Source: Symbiodinium kawagutii (lineage: Eukaryota; Sar; Dinophyceae; Suessiales; Symbiodiniaceae). Taken from it: a DNA stretch of 64,000 nt. Where the stretch lies: positions 582,966-646,965 of the forward strand of contig VSDK01018463.1 of the NCBI GenBank assembly GCA_009767595.1, written 5' to 3'. This document shows, piece by piece, positions 30,061-38,755 of this stretch. Under the pieces are notes generated by a model that was not told the DNA's origin, searched no databases, and saw nothing but the letters and a program-made list of their open reading frames with translations. Numbering within the stretch: position 1 is the first letter of the stretch; each line of letters opens with the position of its first letter. The translations under genes were made by a program, and so were the position numbers.

Positions 30061-30215
30061 CATGGGGTCCGCTGGAAGGTCAGAAAATCCTTGCGCAGTG
30101 ACTGGCCCAAACCCGCTGACCCCAAATAGTTGACCTCGCACTCTGACGAAATGCGTGGTACTCGCGGAAGCTTGGTAGCCATTGCGTCATTCTGGCATGG
30201 CTTAACGGTGGCCAT
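30061..30215 (-). CDS. candidate first or internal exon, unknown protein
   Basis: A minus frame from ATG at 30215 reads MATVKPCQNDAMATKLPRVP, then RISSECEVNYLGSAGLGQSL and RKDFLTFQRTPW, with about 70 percent G/C third positions. A CCATG/GTATGC donor marks a likely exon end at 30061. The frame itself runs on to 29979, but its composition drops there. The ATG may be a true start, since no good acceptor lies just upstream, though the frame is open further. Confidence 0.5.
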
Positions 30216-30391
30216 GACAAGCAGGTGACAGACATGTCGGAAGTTCAGAAGTAAGAATTAGGCCACTTGAGATATGGCAAAATTGAAAGTTTCAAAAGGT
30301 TTTTGTTGATTTGTTTCTTTTTTTCTTTCTTTTTTGAATTTGAGTTTATGTGTTTTCCTTTGTTGAAGTTTTCCGTTTCGCGGTGTTCCAG

Positions 30392-30478
30392 GCTCACGCT
30401 TCTGGCAGGCTGGGCACAGGAAGGGTCACCACCAAGCACCAGCTGTGGAACGTAGAACTTGACCACTTCGACTACTAA
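30392..30478 (+). CDS. candidate last exon, unknown protein
   Basis: An ideal acceptor (GTTTTCCGTTTCGCGGTGTTCCAG) is followed on a codon boundary by 28 codons and TAA, reading AHASGRLGTGRVTTKHQLWN, then VELDHFDY. Almost every codon ends in G or C except near the start. The minus strand is also open over the same bases, but its third positions are less biased. Confidence 0.55.
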   Translation, partial: AHASGRLGTGRVTTKHQLWNVELDHFDY

Positions 30479-30760
30479 GAATTCGATGACATGAATTTGA
30501 TGTTTCCTTTGGTTCCTTCTATTCCCTGATTCAGCGACAGCAACAAGTTGCAACTTGCCATTCCGTTTGACTTGTCTGTTTTTTTAGAGTTGAAAAATAA
30601 TATGAATATAAAGAGTATACCTTTAGATAAATACATAACAACATATGATGAATATATGTTAGGCTGGTAAGGATACAATAGAGCTGTAAGACTTAAGGGA
30701 TCACAATGTAACAGTTTGAACAGCTGCACTGCGCCAGGCACTGCCTTCATCGCCCCACAG

Positions 30761-30819
30761 CGGCCAAGCAGGTGTCCACCCCCGTCGTGTTGCACCAGTC
30801 GTGTTGCAACAGCTGTTGA
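30761..30819 (+). CDS. candidate short last exon
   Basis: A GCCTTCATCGCCCCACAG acceptor is followed by two leftover bases and AKQVSTPVVLHQSCCNSC, then TGA. Nearly all third positions are G/C. A neighbouring frame stays open beyond 30900. Short, so only moderate support. Confidence 0.35.
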
Positions 30820-31063
30820 TGTTCAAACATTTTTGTGGCAACAGAAATTCATATGACACCTCACGTAGTTTCTTTTGTTTAGAAAATATTTGAAAAGTAA
30901 AGAGATGTAGAGTGTCGATTTCAAAAATCAACCGCTTCCAACAAGTTGCTTCACCAATGAACAGATTCAACCTTCTAGCCACCCAATTTACACAGGTTCA
31001 TGTATCAGCTCGGGTTGTTGCCTTCCGAACTTGTAACCGAGTACAGAGTCAGAAGCAAAATTC

Positions 31064-32003
31064 GGCTTACTTGCTTGAATTTCTGACCCAAAAGAAGTAA
31101 AGACAAATCAGTGAGCACTTACTTCAACTTACTTGTTTGAGTTTCTGACCCAAAAGAAGTAAAGACAAACCAGTGAGCACTTGCTTCAACTTACTTGTTT
31201 GAGTTTCTGACCCTTAAGAAGTAAAGACAAATCAGCGAGCACTTACTTCAACTTACTTGTTTGAGTTTCTGACCCTTAAGAAGTACAGACAAATCTGCGA
31301 GCACTTACTTCAACTTACTTGCTTGAGTTTCTGACCCTTAGGAAGTAAAGACAAATCAGTGAGCACTTACTTCAACTTACTTGTTTGAGTTTCTGACCCA
31401 AACGAAGTAAAGACAAACCAGTGAGCACTTGCTTCAACTTACTTGTTTGAGTTTCTGACCCTTAAGAAGTAAAGACAAATCTGCGAGCACTTACTTCAAC
31501 TTACTTGTTTGAGTTTCTGACCCTTAAGAAGTAAAGACAAATCAGTGAGCACTTACTTCAACTTACTTGCTTGAGTTTCTGACCCTTAGGAAGTAAAGAC
31601 AAATCTGCGAGCACTTACTTCAACTTACTTGTTTGAGTTTCTGACCCTTAAGAAGTACATACAAATCTGCGAGCACTTACTTCAACTTACTTGTTTGAGT
31701 TTCTGACCCTTAGGGAGTAAAGACAAATCTGCGAGCACTTACTTCAACTTACTTGCTTGAGTTTCTGACCCTTAGGAAGTAAAGACAAATCAGTGAGCAC
31801 TTACTTCAACTTACTTGTTTGAGTTTCTGACCCAAAAGAAGTAAAGACAAACCAGTGAGCACTTGCTTCAACTTACTTGTTTGAGTTTCTGACCCTTAAG
31901 AAGTAAAGACAAATCTGCGAGCACTTACTTCAACTTATTTTTTTGAGTTTCTGACCCTTAAGAAGTAAAGACAAATCAGTGAGGACTTACTTCAACTTAC
32001 TTG
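31064..32003. repeat. 62-bp minisatellite, 15 copies
   Basis: Fifteen units of 62 bp, each with a TTGAGTTTCTGACCC core, an AGAAGTAAAGACAAA segment and GAGCACTTACTTCAACTT. Variants fall into classes: CCCAAAAG, CCCTTAAG or CCCTTAGG, combined with CAGTGAG or CTGCGAG. Units 5-7 and 12-14 carry nearly the same variant order, so a seven-unit (434 bp) block appears to have been duplicated within the array. The unit is not a multiple of three and carries no sustained frame. Confidence 0.95.
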
Positions 32004-32149
32004 CGGTCTTTGTTCTTGAATGTTTTGTTTCATTTTCTCCATGTTTTAAGTACCAATGTTGTTTTCCTTCATTCTGTTCTGTGGTGATGTTGATGATTTC
32101 GCCCTTTCTTACTGTCATGTTCTTTGGATATCGTGGTTTGCCGTCGCAG

Positions 32150-32289
32150 GAGCCCCAAGGTGTCTGCAGGCTTTTTCCAAGAAGACAGATCCCAAGTCAC
32201 CAAGACTGAAGAAGAGGCTGGACCCCAAATTGAAGCGAATGAGTGTCATTTGTGACTGCACCCTTTTGGAACTGAAAGTTCACTGGTGA
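32150..32289 (+). CDS. candidate last exon, lysine-rich
   Basis: A GGTTTGCCGTCGCAG acceptor is followed by two leftover bases and 45 codons ending in TGA. It reads APRCLQAFSKKTDPKSPRLK, then KRLDPKLKRMSVICDCTLLE. A second plus frame is acidic and shorter (VSAGFFQEDRSQVTKTEEEA). The first is longer and has more G/C third positions. The basic stretch could bind nucleic acid or be a targeting signal, but that is only a guess. Confidence 0.45.
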
Positions 32290-32621
32290 AGTTCTCCTCC
32301 AAGTTGTTTGTGAGTTGACGTTGCGGTAACCTTCAATGACAAGAGTGGCATCGGGAAATGTTTGCACCAAACCTTTTTATCCAAGGTGTGCAAGGGCACA
32401 GGTAATTCTATAGTGCCAGCCATGAATTCTGTCGCTTTCTTTCTGAGCTCGTTTTTTGCCAAAGATTTCACGTGGATACATGGCTTATTGGAAGGCAACA
32501 GATTGCCCACCACTTTGAATCACCATCTTCAGAACTTTAAACTGCCTCATTTTTTGATATCTAATATATCAATGATATATACATATGCTTATATTTATAT
32601 GTCCCACTGGTTTTCCTAAAG
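32290..32621. other. coding-like on both strands, unresolved
   Basis: A minus frame over 32280-32513 reads SLAKNELRKKATEFMAGTIE, then LPVPLHTLDKKVWCKHFPMP, ending in TGA. A plus frame over 32362-32619 is open too (GTGNSIVPAMNSVAFFLSSF). The minus composition looks more natural, but it would overlap the end of the plus exon before it. Confidence 0.3.
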
Positions 32622-32740
32622 GATCCTTGGCAACCCCCACTCGCTGCCAGAAATCCCTTGGCGGCATGTGGACCATCATCGAGGCGGAGTTGAGAATCCT
32701 GATGGTGATCACAAGGGGACGCATCTACAGTGATGAGTGA
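32622..32740 (+). CDS. candidate last exon, unknown protein
   Basis: A GGTTTTCCTAAAG acceptor is followed by two leftover bases and 38 codons ending in TGA. It reads SLATPTRCQKSLGGMWTIIE, then AELRILMVITRGRIYSDE, with mostly G/C third positions and an alternating hydrophobic pattern. The minus frame over it is less biased. AT-rich DNA begins right after the stop. Confidence 0.5.
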
Positions 32741-33085
32741 TGATGCGCACATATTTGATATACACATTTGATATACATTTATATTTGTTGATCTATTCTT
32801 TTTATTTATTCATTTATCAATTTATTCATATTGATATATTTACACATACGTATATATATATATATATACATATAAATATTTATAGTTATTTGCATTTATA
32901 CATATTTACATGTATATAACATTTTTTCAATATGTGTAATTGTCCATATAGTCCTGCAATATGTGTAATTGCTGTCACTGCGGTTGCAATAAACCATTAT
33001 TCTCAGTCATTCTCACTGGTCCATGGCCACTATCATATATGACCAGTCTTGTTTGACTGGTAGTGACCGGACATGCCTGAAGCAG
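32741..33085. other. AT-rich spacer with (TA)n
   Basis: AT-rich, with a clean TA run at about 32851-32868 and many TTTATATT words. No coding signal. Confidence 0.6.
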
Positions 33086-33136
33086 GGCACCACTATGACA
33101 TGAATGGCTATTTTTATCCACCCCTGATTTTAAACG
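33086..33136 (+). CDS. candidate small internal exon
   Basis: Between a CTGAAGCAG acceptor and a strong AAACG/GTATGT donor: two leftover bases, 16 codons (HHYDMNGYFYPPLILN) and one base. The frame has a TGA shortly upstream, so it cannot extend far. Aromatic-rich and protein-like, but short. Confidence 0.35.
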
Positions 33137-33434
33137 GTATGTTCAACTATTTGCTACAAACCAAGTCTTAAATCTTTCTTTTTGCCATGTTTGATGTTTG
33201 ATCTGTTCCCGGGGGGCCAGTTCTTGAGGTTGACGCCTGTACAGTCAACGTTTGAGAGTGACTTGTTCGACAATATTTTCACACACGCAAAACAAACATC
33301 GTTATCCTATTTGTAGTCAGCCGGAACCAGTTGTACTTTCGTAGGGGTTGATATGGCTAATTGCTTGTAGAAGTAAATCAGGCTACGACAAGCAACGACA
33401 ATTCAACAAAGCTTGAGAAACAGCAGTTTGTACC

Positions 33435-33719
33435 ATGAACTGTTTGCTGCGTTGTTACTGGAGCTTGGGTTGCTGTTGGCAGTTCATCACTCTACAACAG
33501 ACAGCTCCCAATGAATACACCATGGTACCAGAAATATTTTCTTGCTGGATATTCATTTGCACGCAGTGCTTTGCAGCATTATATCAAACCAATTGCGGTC
33601 AATACATGGCAACGGGTGGCAAACAGCAAGGTACCATCCTTTTTTCTTCACGTTTGAACGCCATACGGAACCCATCCCTTTCACATTTAATCCGATTTGG
33701 ATTGACTGCATGTTGGTGA
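33435..33719 (+). CDS. open frame, possible exon, unknown protein
   Basis: An ATG-started frame of 94 codons reading RCYWSLGCCWQFITLQQTAP, then CTQCFAALYQTNCGQYMATG. It is outside repeats and cysteine- and aromatic-rich. Minus frames over 33553-33811 are equally long and also plausible. No strong splice sites. Confidence 0.3.
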   Translation: MNCLLRCYWSLGCCWQFITLQQTAPNEYTMVPEIFSCWIFICTQCFAALYQTNCGQYMATGGKQQGTILFSSRLNAIRNPSLSHLIRFGLTACW

Positions 33720-33883
33720 ATATGTCCCCCTGAGGTTTCAAGACAGCCCCTTATGCCAAAAGTTGGGTTTTTTTTGAAGGGTATCACTGGACATGTTGTA
33801 CCCCATGTCATTTTCCCAACATTGTCAGCCCTTGAATTTCCTTAAGCAGGATGAAACAGGGGCACGTGCCATGACAAGCTCAG

Positions 33884-33990
33884 GGCGTGGACGCATACAC
33901 CAAGAAGGGCAGCGGAAGCATCCAAGGACCTCTGGCTGGCGTGGCTTGGCGTTGCAAGTCCTTTCGGTGGCATCTCCATTTTGCTTATCT
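33884..33990 (+). CDS. exon-like GC-rich island, frame unresolved
   Basis: After a ATGACAAGCTCAG acceptor one frame reads GVDAYTKKGSGSIQGPLAGV, then AWRCKSFRWHLHFAYLK, with high G/C third positions. Another plus frame reads AWTHTPRRAAEASKDLWLAW, then LGVASPFGGISILLI and TGA. Both are convincing, so the island is probably exonic, but I cannot fix the frame. Confidence 0.35.
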
Positions 33991-34108
33991 GAAGAGATTG
34001 CTCCCCCACCATTTTCAGTTTCCTTGTGCATCCTTGTGCCATTGTTTAGGTCGACCATTCTTATATCACATGCTTTTACCGAAATCTGAGCTGGGTTTCA
34101 ACTTGCAG

Positions 34109-34326
34109 CAGTAGCCTTGAGACAATCAAACTTTAGACTTGTGGATATGCTTTGGGTGCTGCACCTCTTGAACGTCGATGTTTTTCATTGCCCAGCGTTC
34201 ATGGAAGCTGCTTTTCACTGTTCAGGTGCCCTGGCTCACTGTGATTTACTTCGTTGTTTTCTTCTGGTCCGGTCCTTTGTACTGACACTGGAAAACATGC
34301 TGGATGCTAGATTTCCATCATGTTGA
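34109..34326 (+). CDS. candidate last exon, hydrophobic, unknown protein
   Basis: An ideal acceptor (CTGGGTTTCAACTTGCAG) is followed by two leftover bases and 71 codons to TGA. It reads VALRQSNFRLVDMLWVLHLL, then NVDVFHCPAFMEAAFHCSGA and HCDLLRCFLLVRSFVLTLEN. Several His/Cys pairs and amphipathic helices are visible. No other frame is open over this length. Confidence 0.5.
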
Positions 34327-34395
34327 GTTAGTGATTACATTCATGACGTCCGAGTTGCATGTGAAAATTTTGTAAGAGTTGATGTTTTTTCTCAC

Positions 34396-34494
34396 CTTTC
34401 CGGGCAGAAACCAATATCGCAGACACTGCAACACATCGCGTCAGGCTGATCAACCTCTTCTGGACTGAAGGGGGAAAGCCTGACCCCGTCAAGC
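34396..34494 (-). CDS. candidate internal exon with CxxC-type cysteine cluster
   Basis: The minus strand has a pyrimidine-rich acceptor (CACCGGTTTCTAAG) and a strong donor (GAAAG/GTGAGA). It holds one leftover base, 32 codons and two bases. It reads LDGVRLSPFSPEEVDQPDAM, then CCSVCDIGFCPE. The CCxxC and following C are spaced like half of a small zinc-binding finger, so the next exon might carry the partner ligands. Third positions are mostly G/C. Both splice sites are good, and this is one of the better-defined exons here. Confidence 0.6.
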
Positions 34495-34647
34495 CTTAGA
34501 AACCGGTGACAGTTCCGTTGGTTGGGCATAGCCATGATACCTTGTCGGTGTGCAGCGCGCCAACATAATCCTGCACTTTTCTTATCCAAGCCTTAGTGGA
34601 CTAACCGCAAGAATGATAGACTCAAGCATTTCTGTAAGCATTTAAGC

Positions 34648-34935
34648 TTGCAAATTCTGATGCCAGTGTGTACTCTTGACATCCATTGCGCGAGTAATGG
34701 TTGGCAAGCGCATAGTCCAAAGCAGATTGTTGGGGGAAAGGTGGACAGATGTCTTTCACACCGGCGAAGTGGTAGCGCAATCTTGCAGATTAAACAGGGT
34801 CTCCGGACTTTGCCAGGATTTGTTAGCAATAGGCAGCAGAACTTTCACCAGGGCAACAAGAATCCCGAATCAATTTTTGTCCAGGGGCTCATGGAAAGCA
34901 ACACATTTTGTTGTTGGAAATGACCTTTTCTGACA
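34648..34935 (+). CDS. open island, two competing plus frames
   Basis: One frame reads GKRIVQSRLLGERWTDVFHT, then GEVVAQSCRLNRVSGLCQDL. The other reads SPKQIVGGKVDRCLSHRRSG, then LPGFVSNRQQNFHQGNKN. Both run for 85-91 codons outside any repeat. At least part is probably coding. No decisive splice sites. Confidence 0.35.
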
Positions 34936-34956
34936 GTTACAGATAAGTAAACTCAC

Positions 34957-35091
34957 CTGGCCACTTGACATTGGAAAGGAAGATCTGCTGCCCATTGCCC
35001 ACATTCGATGCGCACAAGTTTTCAGCTGCCGAAGTTTCAAGGCAGCCTCCCGCTTCAGAAAAGGGCCGGCGATGTTGACACAGAGCACCAT
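34957..35091 (-). CDS. candidate internal exon ending at a perfect donor
   Basis: The minus frame ends at GGCCAG/GTGAGT, a consensus donor. One frame reads NIAGPFLKREAALKLRQLKT, then CAHRMWAMGSRSSFPMSSGQ, ending on a codon boundary with high G/C third positions. A second frame, open further upstream to 35215, reads SEAGGCLETSAAENLCASNV. The upstream border is unknown. A plus-strand exon candidate starts at 35134. Confidence 0.45.
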
Positions 35092-35133
35092 CCTGGGGAG
35101 CTGCAGTTTTCCCCCCTGTGCCGTCCTTCCCAG

Positions 35134-35312
35134 CTGAGGCTCCAGCAGGGGCTGCCCAAAAGTTGCGAGAGCTGGGCATGGCCCAAGTCCTTCGGCAGCG
35201 GTCGTTACATTTCAAGCATGTTCAAAGAGGCATCCAAACACTTGACATCTCCCAGGCCCACTTTTTCTCCAAAGCCCTTTGCGGCACACTCCTTTTTCAA
35301 CAGGCACGTTAA
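35134..35312 (+). CDS. candidate exon, helical protein
   Basis: An excellent acceptor (TTTTCCCCCCTGTGCCGTCCTTCCCAG) is followed by two leftover bases and 58 codons to TAA. It reads EAPAGAAQKLRELGMAQVLR, then QRSLHFKHVQRGIQTLDISQ, strongly helix-forming with mostly G/C third positions. A longer plus frame in another register (35008-35589, 193 codons) crosses it, but its composition is less natural. A GC donor at CAACAG/GCACGT could end the exon just before the stop. Confidence 0.5.
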
Positions 35313-35455
35313 GGAAGGAAGTCTGTTGCCATTCGATGCGGTGCCAGGTGATTGGTTTTTTATGTGTTGTCCTGTGCAGGCGGCCCTGCTGCGATTGCCA
35401 ATTCCTGTTGACTTGTCGTTGCAAACTGTTTTTAGGCGCCCAGCTTTGACCGCAG

Positions 35456-35743
35456 GGAGGGGCAGGGCTCCCGTCTTTCACCAACAGATGGCACCGGGTG
35501 TTGTCAACGTTTCACAGGTTGTCAACTGCCGGGTTTCCGCTGCCAGAAAACCCGATTGTGGAGTCGCCGGGGCCCTTAAACCAATATGAGCAACTTCAGG
35601 TGACACCGGATCTTTCCAAAGATATTGTCATCATGTCCCTGCATACCCCAAAGCATCGTAGATATTTGCTGCAGCCGCCGAGGCCTGTGGAAGAACCGGG
35701 AGGGCGCTCTCCCGCGCCGACCTGGCAGAAGTTACAGTTGTGA
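35456..35743 (+). CDS. candidate last exon, best-supported coding segment of the window
   Basis: After a GCTTTGACCGCAG acceptor the frame starts on a codon boundary and runs 95 codons to TGA. It reads GGAGLPSFTNRWHRVLSTFH, then RLSTAGFPLPENPIVESPGP, VTPDLSKDIVIMSLHTPKHR and QPPRPVEEPGGRSPAPTWQK. Third positions are mostly G/C, and the proline-rich end is typical of a flexible C-terminus. A second acceptor at 35517 (CAACGTTTCACAG) would give a shorter exon in the same frame. No known family is recognised. Confidence 0.65.
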   Translation, partial: GGAGLPSFTNRWHRVLSTFHRLSTAGFPLPENPIVESPGPLNQYEQLQVTPDLSKDIVIMSLHTPKHRRYLLQPPRPVEEPGGRSPAPTWQKLQL

Positions 35744-35960
35744 AGCGTCCCCAAGCATTGGGCACAGCGTTGTGGTTTCTCAGGCGGTCAGCTGTGCCTT
35801 GTAAACATGGTCATTTCAGACAAGCTCATCCAGATGCCGGCATGAGCCAGCGAGGGGCGTCTTTGACCATCATTGCTGCTTTAGTGTGACGGCCGATGGT
35901 GCACATGTGTTGAATAACCTTTATACATATTCATATATAACTTTAATATAACATATCAGT
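35744..35960. other. probable 3' flank
   Basis: No sustained frame. Becomes AT-rich from 35920 (CATATTCATATATAAC). Probably 3' untranslated and intergenic DNA downstream of the exon ending at 35743. Confidence 0.4.
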
Positions 35961-36362
35961 TTATTTAACTTTACATATAGCTCTATTGTTATTTTCCGAA
36001 CGGCAGCGCCCTGGTTTGCACGGTGATCTTTCGCGGCGCGCCAGGCTTCCAGCAACCGAGGCAGCACCGGCATCTTGGGCAGCAAGCCCAGAATTGGCCC
36101 GGCCCTCTGGCAGCCTCCAAGCCTCCGCAAGTTTGACCCAAGGCAGCTGAAATGATGGCTGCGTGGTGCAGGCATGCAGCTCGGGATTTACGATGGGCCA
36201 AGGTTCTGTTTTTTTTCCTTGGCCGCCAGGTATTTCCGTTCGCTGAATACCGGTGAAAGGCGGAATGGTGAGGAGATGGCACGGATGGGCTAAGCGGTTT
36301 TGTTCCTCGCTGTGGGTTTTTTTCTTTTCATAACTTCGTTTGGTTGCACTTGTACGTTCCAA
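35961..36362 (-). CDS. GC-rich coding-like minus region, frame shift or two exons
   Basis: A 133-codon minus frame starts at ATG and reads TEIPGGQGKKTEPWPIVNPE, then LPWVKLAEAWRLPEGRANSG. After an ideal acceptor (CGCAGCCATCATTTCAG) at about 36149 a second frame becomes the better one, reading GPILGLLPKMPVLPRLLEAW, then RAAKDHRANQGAAVRK, with very high G/C third positions. The best coding signal therefore switches frame within the region, which fits either two exons or a frameshifted gene. Confidence 0.45.
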   Translation of the reverse strand: MERTSATKRSYEKKKTHSEEQNRLAHPCHLLTIPPFTGIQRTEIPGGQGKKTEPWPIVNPELHACTTQPSFQLPWVKLAEAWRLPEGRANSGLAAQDAGAASVAGSLARRERSPCKPGRCRSENNNRAICKVK

Positions 36363-36371
36363 AAAAAACAG

Positions 36372-36515
36372 GATTGGCCGCTGACATTCTTGGTGTCACC
36401 GCAGGATTTGCTGCTGGTCGACTGCAAGACCCCTATGTCAAATGAAAGGACGGTAAAGAACTCAGGTCGGAGCCGGACAAGTCTTTACTTGGCTGTCACC
36501 TTTATTTCACTGTGA
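36372..36515 (+). CDS. candidate last exon, unknown protein
   Basis: After a CCAAAAAAAACAG acceptor the frame starts on a codon boundary and runs 47 codons to TGA. It reads DWPLTFLVSPQDLLLVDCKT, then PMSNERTVKNSGRSRTSLY, with most codons ending in G or C. A competing frame with two leftover bases reads LAADILGVTAGFAAGRLQDP, then stops. Confidence 0.45.
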   Translation, partial: DWPLTFLVSPQDLLLVDCKTPMSNERTVKNSGRSRTSLYLAVTFISL

Positions 36516-36597
36516 TGCTAACTTGCCTGTGACTCCTAATTGGCCGTGACATGTCTTTAGTTGTTACAGGATGGCAGTGTTGATGAGAATGATCGTG

Positions 36598-36744
36598 ATG
36601 ATGGTGATAATGATGATGTTGATGATGATGATGATGATGATGATGATGAGAAGGAGGATGATGATGATGATGAGGAGGAGGAGGAGGAGGAAGAGGAAGA
36701 TCATGACGGTGATGGGGATAACACGCAAGATTGTCACGGTCGTG

Positions 36745-36775
<31 letters not shown>

Positions 36776-36863
36776 CGACGACGATGATGAGGAGGAGGAG
36801 GAGGAAGACCGCGAGGATGATGACGACGATGTTGATGATGACAGTGGTGATGATGACGATGAC

Positions 36864-36938
<75 letters not shown>

Positions 36939-36985
36939 AATGATGATGACGACGACGACGACGATGATGAGGAGGAGGACGCTGT
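36598..36985 (+). repeat. 390-bp GAT/GAC/GAG trinucleotide microsatellite
   Basis: A long GAN tract, with GAT runs broken by short GAG, GAA and GAC runs and a few short interruptions. It drives a 243-codon plus frame (36561-37292, almost all Asp/Glu) and a 272-codon minus frame (Ile/Val/Leu). Whether any protein uses it cannot be told from the sequence. I regard it as non-coding by default. Confidence 0.9.
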
Positions 36986-36995
36986 GGCGAAATGC

Positions 36996-37165
36996 ACGTT
37001 TGCAAGTCAAAACCGTAAAAACCTGACATGTTTGGGCCGATTTGTTGGCGGATCGGAACAGCAAGGCTGCTGTACGGAAACGCGTTTTTTTCAAGTCAAA
37101 ATTGTAAAAGCCCTGGGCCCCACTACGTTTTTCCAAGTTCAATGGCGAAAGGAGCAAGGCCATTA
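36996..37165. repeat. two degenerate copies of a GCAAGTCAAAA..GTAAAA motif
   Basis: GTTTGCAAGTCAAAACCGTAAAA (near 36998) and TTTTTCAAGTCAAAATTGTAAAA (near 37088) are near-identical and about 90 bp apart, each followed by a GC-rich segment. A third, weaker version begins near 37129. This suggests a diverged repeat unit of about 90 bp. Confidence 0.45.
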
Positions 37166-37255
37166 TCATCAGCAGCAGCAGCATCACCATCATCAGCAGC
37201 AGCAGCACCCTCATCATCCTCATCATCCTCATCATAATCGCCATCACCATTATCA
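37166..37255 (+). repeat. CAG/CAT microsatellite
   Basis: CAGCAGCAG and CATCATCCTCATCAT runs. They encode Gln/His on plus and Leu/Met on minus by composition alone. Confidence 0.85.
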
Positions 37256-37684
37256 TCGCTATCGTTTTGCGTGTCTCATCTTCCGAGAGTGATTGAAACC
37301 TTTGGTGTTTTTTTTCCGATTTTGATTTGATAGAGGAGGTGTGACCACAGTCCTGTAGACTTTTTGCGCGTCTTATCTTCAAAAAAGCTGGCCTGGTTCT
37401 TTATTTCACCCCCTTTGGGCCAAGATGGGGGCCTGATTGCTGCGGGAACCGCCGAGGTCTTGCGCTGGTTCCGCTGTGCAGTAATGTTGTTGTCGGCCCT
37501 GGCCTACAGTTGCCCCACAGCTGTTGGAAACCCAAGTTAGAACCCCGCTCGGGCCCAGGTAAGCGCATTGCTCAGCAGCAACGACGGGTTTGCAAGCCAG
37601 GCCTTGGTTGGCGAGCAATGTTTCATGCGATGTTTTATTATCGCAATTGCTGTCAGGCGGCGGGTCATTGACACGTTGTCTTAG

Positions 37685-37879
37685 TGCCATTGGTACACGC
37701 ATGGGGGCCGGCAATATCACGATCGCAAACCGCAAGAGGTTTCAAAAATTCCCAACTTGGCCGGCTCCCTTTTCCATGTCATGTCTCTCGTTTTGCTTGC
37801 GGAATTGCTGCCCGACCTGCCCCAGATCAATGGATTGCTTTTGGGGGCCGTGGCCCTCCTTTGCGTGTGGGGAGCCTAG
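37685..37879 (+). CDS. candidate exon of a membrane-associated protein
   Basis: A GACACGTTGTCTTAG acceptor is followed on a codon boundary by 64 codons to TAG. It reads CHWYTHGGRQYHDRKPQEVS, then KIPNLAGSLFHVMSLVLLAE and PQINGLLLGAVALLCVWG. The two hydrophobic stretches, about residues 27-42 and 50-63, could be membrane segments. Third positions are strongly G/C in the second half. Two other plus frames of 101 and 179 codons overlap but have less natural composition. A GT at 37866 could splice out the stop. Confidence 0.5.
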   Translation, partial: CHWYTHGGRQYHDRKPQEVSKIPNLAGSLFHVMSLVLLAELLPDLPQINGLLLGAVALLCVWGA

Positions 37880-38005
37880 CTTTCTTTCACGGGAGGAAAC
37901 ATCAGGCTTTCAAATCAGTGCAGCTGCAAGGGTGGCGGGTCAGCGGCAAACTGATTTCAGCAAATGTGCCACAAGGTTTTGGCCGCTAAGTCTTTTTCAT
38001 CATAG

Positions 38006-38074
38006 GCGCAGCAGCGGCGTCATTCCTCACAGCAAGACTTGGCGAGCTCTGTCAAAAAGCTCTTGCGTTGACAG
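38006..38074 (+). CDS. candidate 69-bp internal exon with two ideal splice sites
   Basis: Acceptor CTTTTTCATCATAG and donor GACAG/GTCAGT are both excellent. One phase reads RSSGVIPHSKTWRALSKSSC, another reads AAAASFLTARLGELCQKALA. Phase cannot be settled alone. The first is compatible with the last exon at 38230-38485. Confidence 0.5.
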
Positions 38075-38229
38075 GTCAGTCCTCGCCCAAAAGCCTCGTG
38101 CTGCATTCTCAGGGACAACTTTTCAATGATGTTATCCGCTTTGGGTTGAGCGCGGCAGCCCAGGGCCGGGGCCAACCAGCAACCGACCGGGCAATGCCAC
38201 AGGCTGGCCACAATGTTTGCAACTTGCAG

Positions 38230-38485
38230 CGACAGCCGATTTGTCGGTCAGGCTTTGGGCTTCGCTTTGGCTTCGATTCTCACGTCGGTGCTCGCCGGGG
38301 CCTCGATGGGCAAAGCTTTTCATGAGGCCAACAAAGCTGAAGCTGTGCGGCTTTTGAGGTCGTCCACGCCGCGTTTGACCAGGCATAACCGGCGGCAAAA
38401 AGCACGCCGAGCCAAAATAAACAGCTCCGGGCTGGTGCGATGGGTTGGTGATTTGTTTGATGATGACGGGGCTGAATTCGATTGA
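38230..38485 (+). CDS. candidate last exon with one membrane helix and basic tail
   Basis: After a TTTGCAACTTGCAG acceptor (or from an ATG at 38213 in the same frame) the frame runs 85 codons to TGA. It reads DSRFVGQALGFALASILTSV, then LAGASMGKAFHEANKAEAVR, then a basic stretch (LTRHNRRQKARRAKI) and an acidic end (GDLFDDDGAEFD). The first 25 residues look like a glycine/alanine-rich membrane helix. It could also be a small complete gene of 90 codons starting at 38213. Most codons end in G or C. Confidence 0.6.
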
Positions 38486-38755
38486 TAATAACGAACAAGA
38501 ATTTTTGATGATGAATGATGAAATTTCGGTGGCTGATGGTAAAGTGATGACGGTTGACAAGGAAACGATGCTGCCTATGGTTGACCGTGGGCTATCAATG
38601 CTTGGTCGTTAATTTTTGTTGCTTGTTGATTGGCTCATGTCGAGCATATTTCATGATGGGCGATTGATGCTGGGTAAAAAGATGCTGATTTTAATGATAA
38701 TGATCAGGATCAAAGAAAGGTTCGATACGAAAGTTCCGTGCTACGAACATGTATA

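Noticed and set aside
35008-35589. 193-codon plus frame in non-repetitive DNA
   Set aside because: It crosses two better-supported exons that are in other frames with ideal acceptors and higher G/C third positions. Kept only as an alternative.
36561-37382. Poly-Asp/Glu frame (243 codons) and poly-Ile/Val frame (272 codons)
   Set aside because: Both come from the GAN microsatellite. Sequence on either side shows no consistent frame joined to it.
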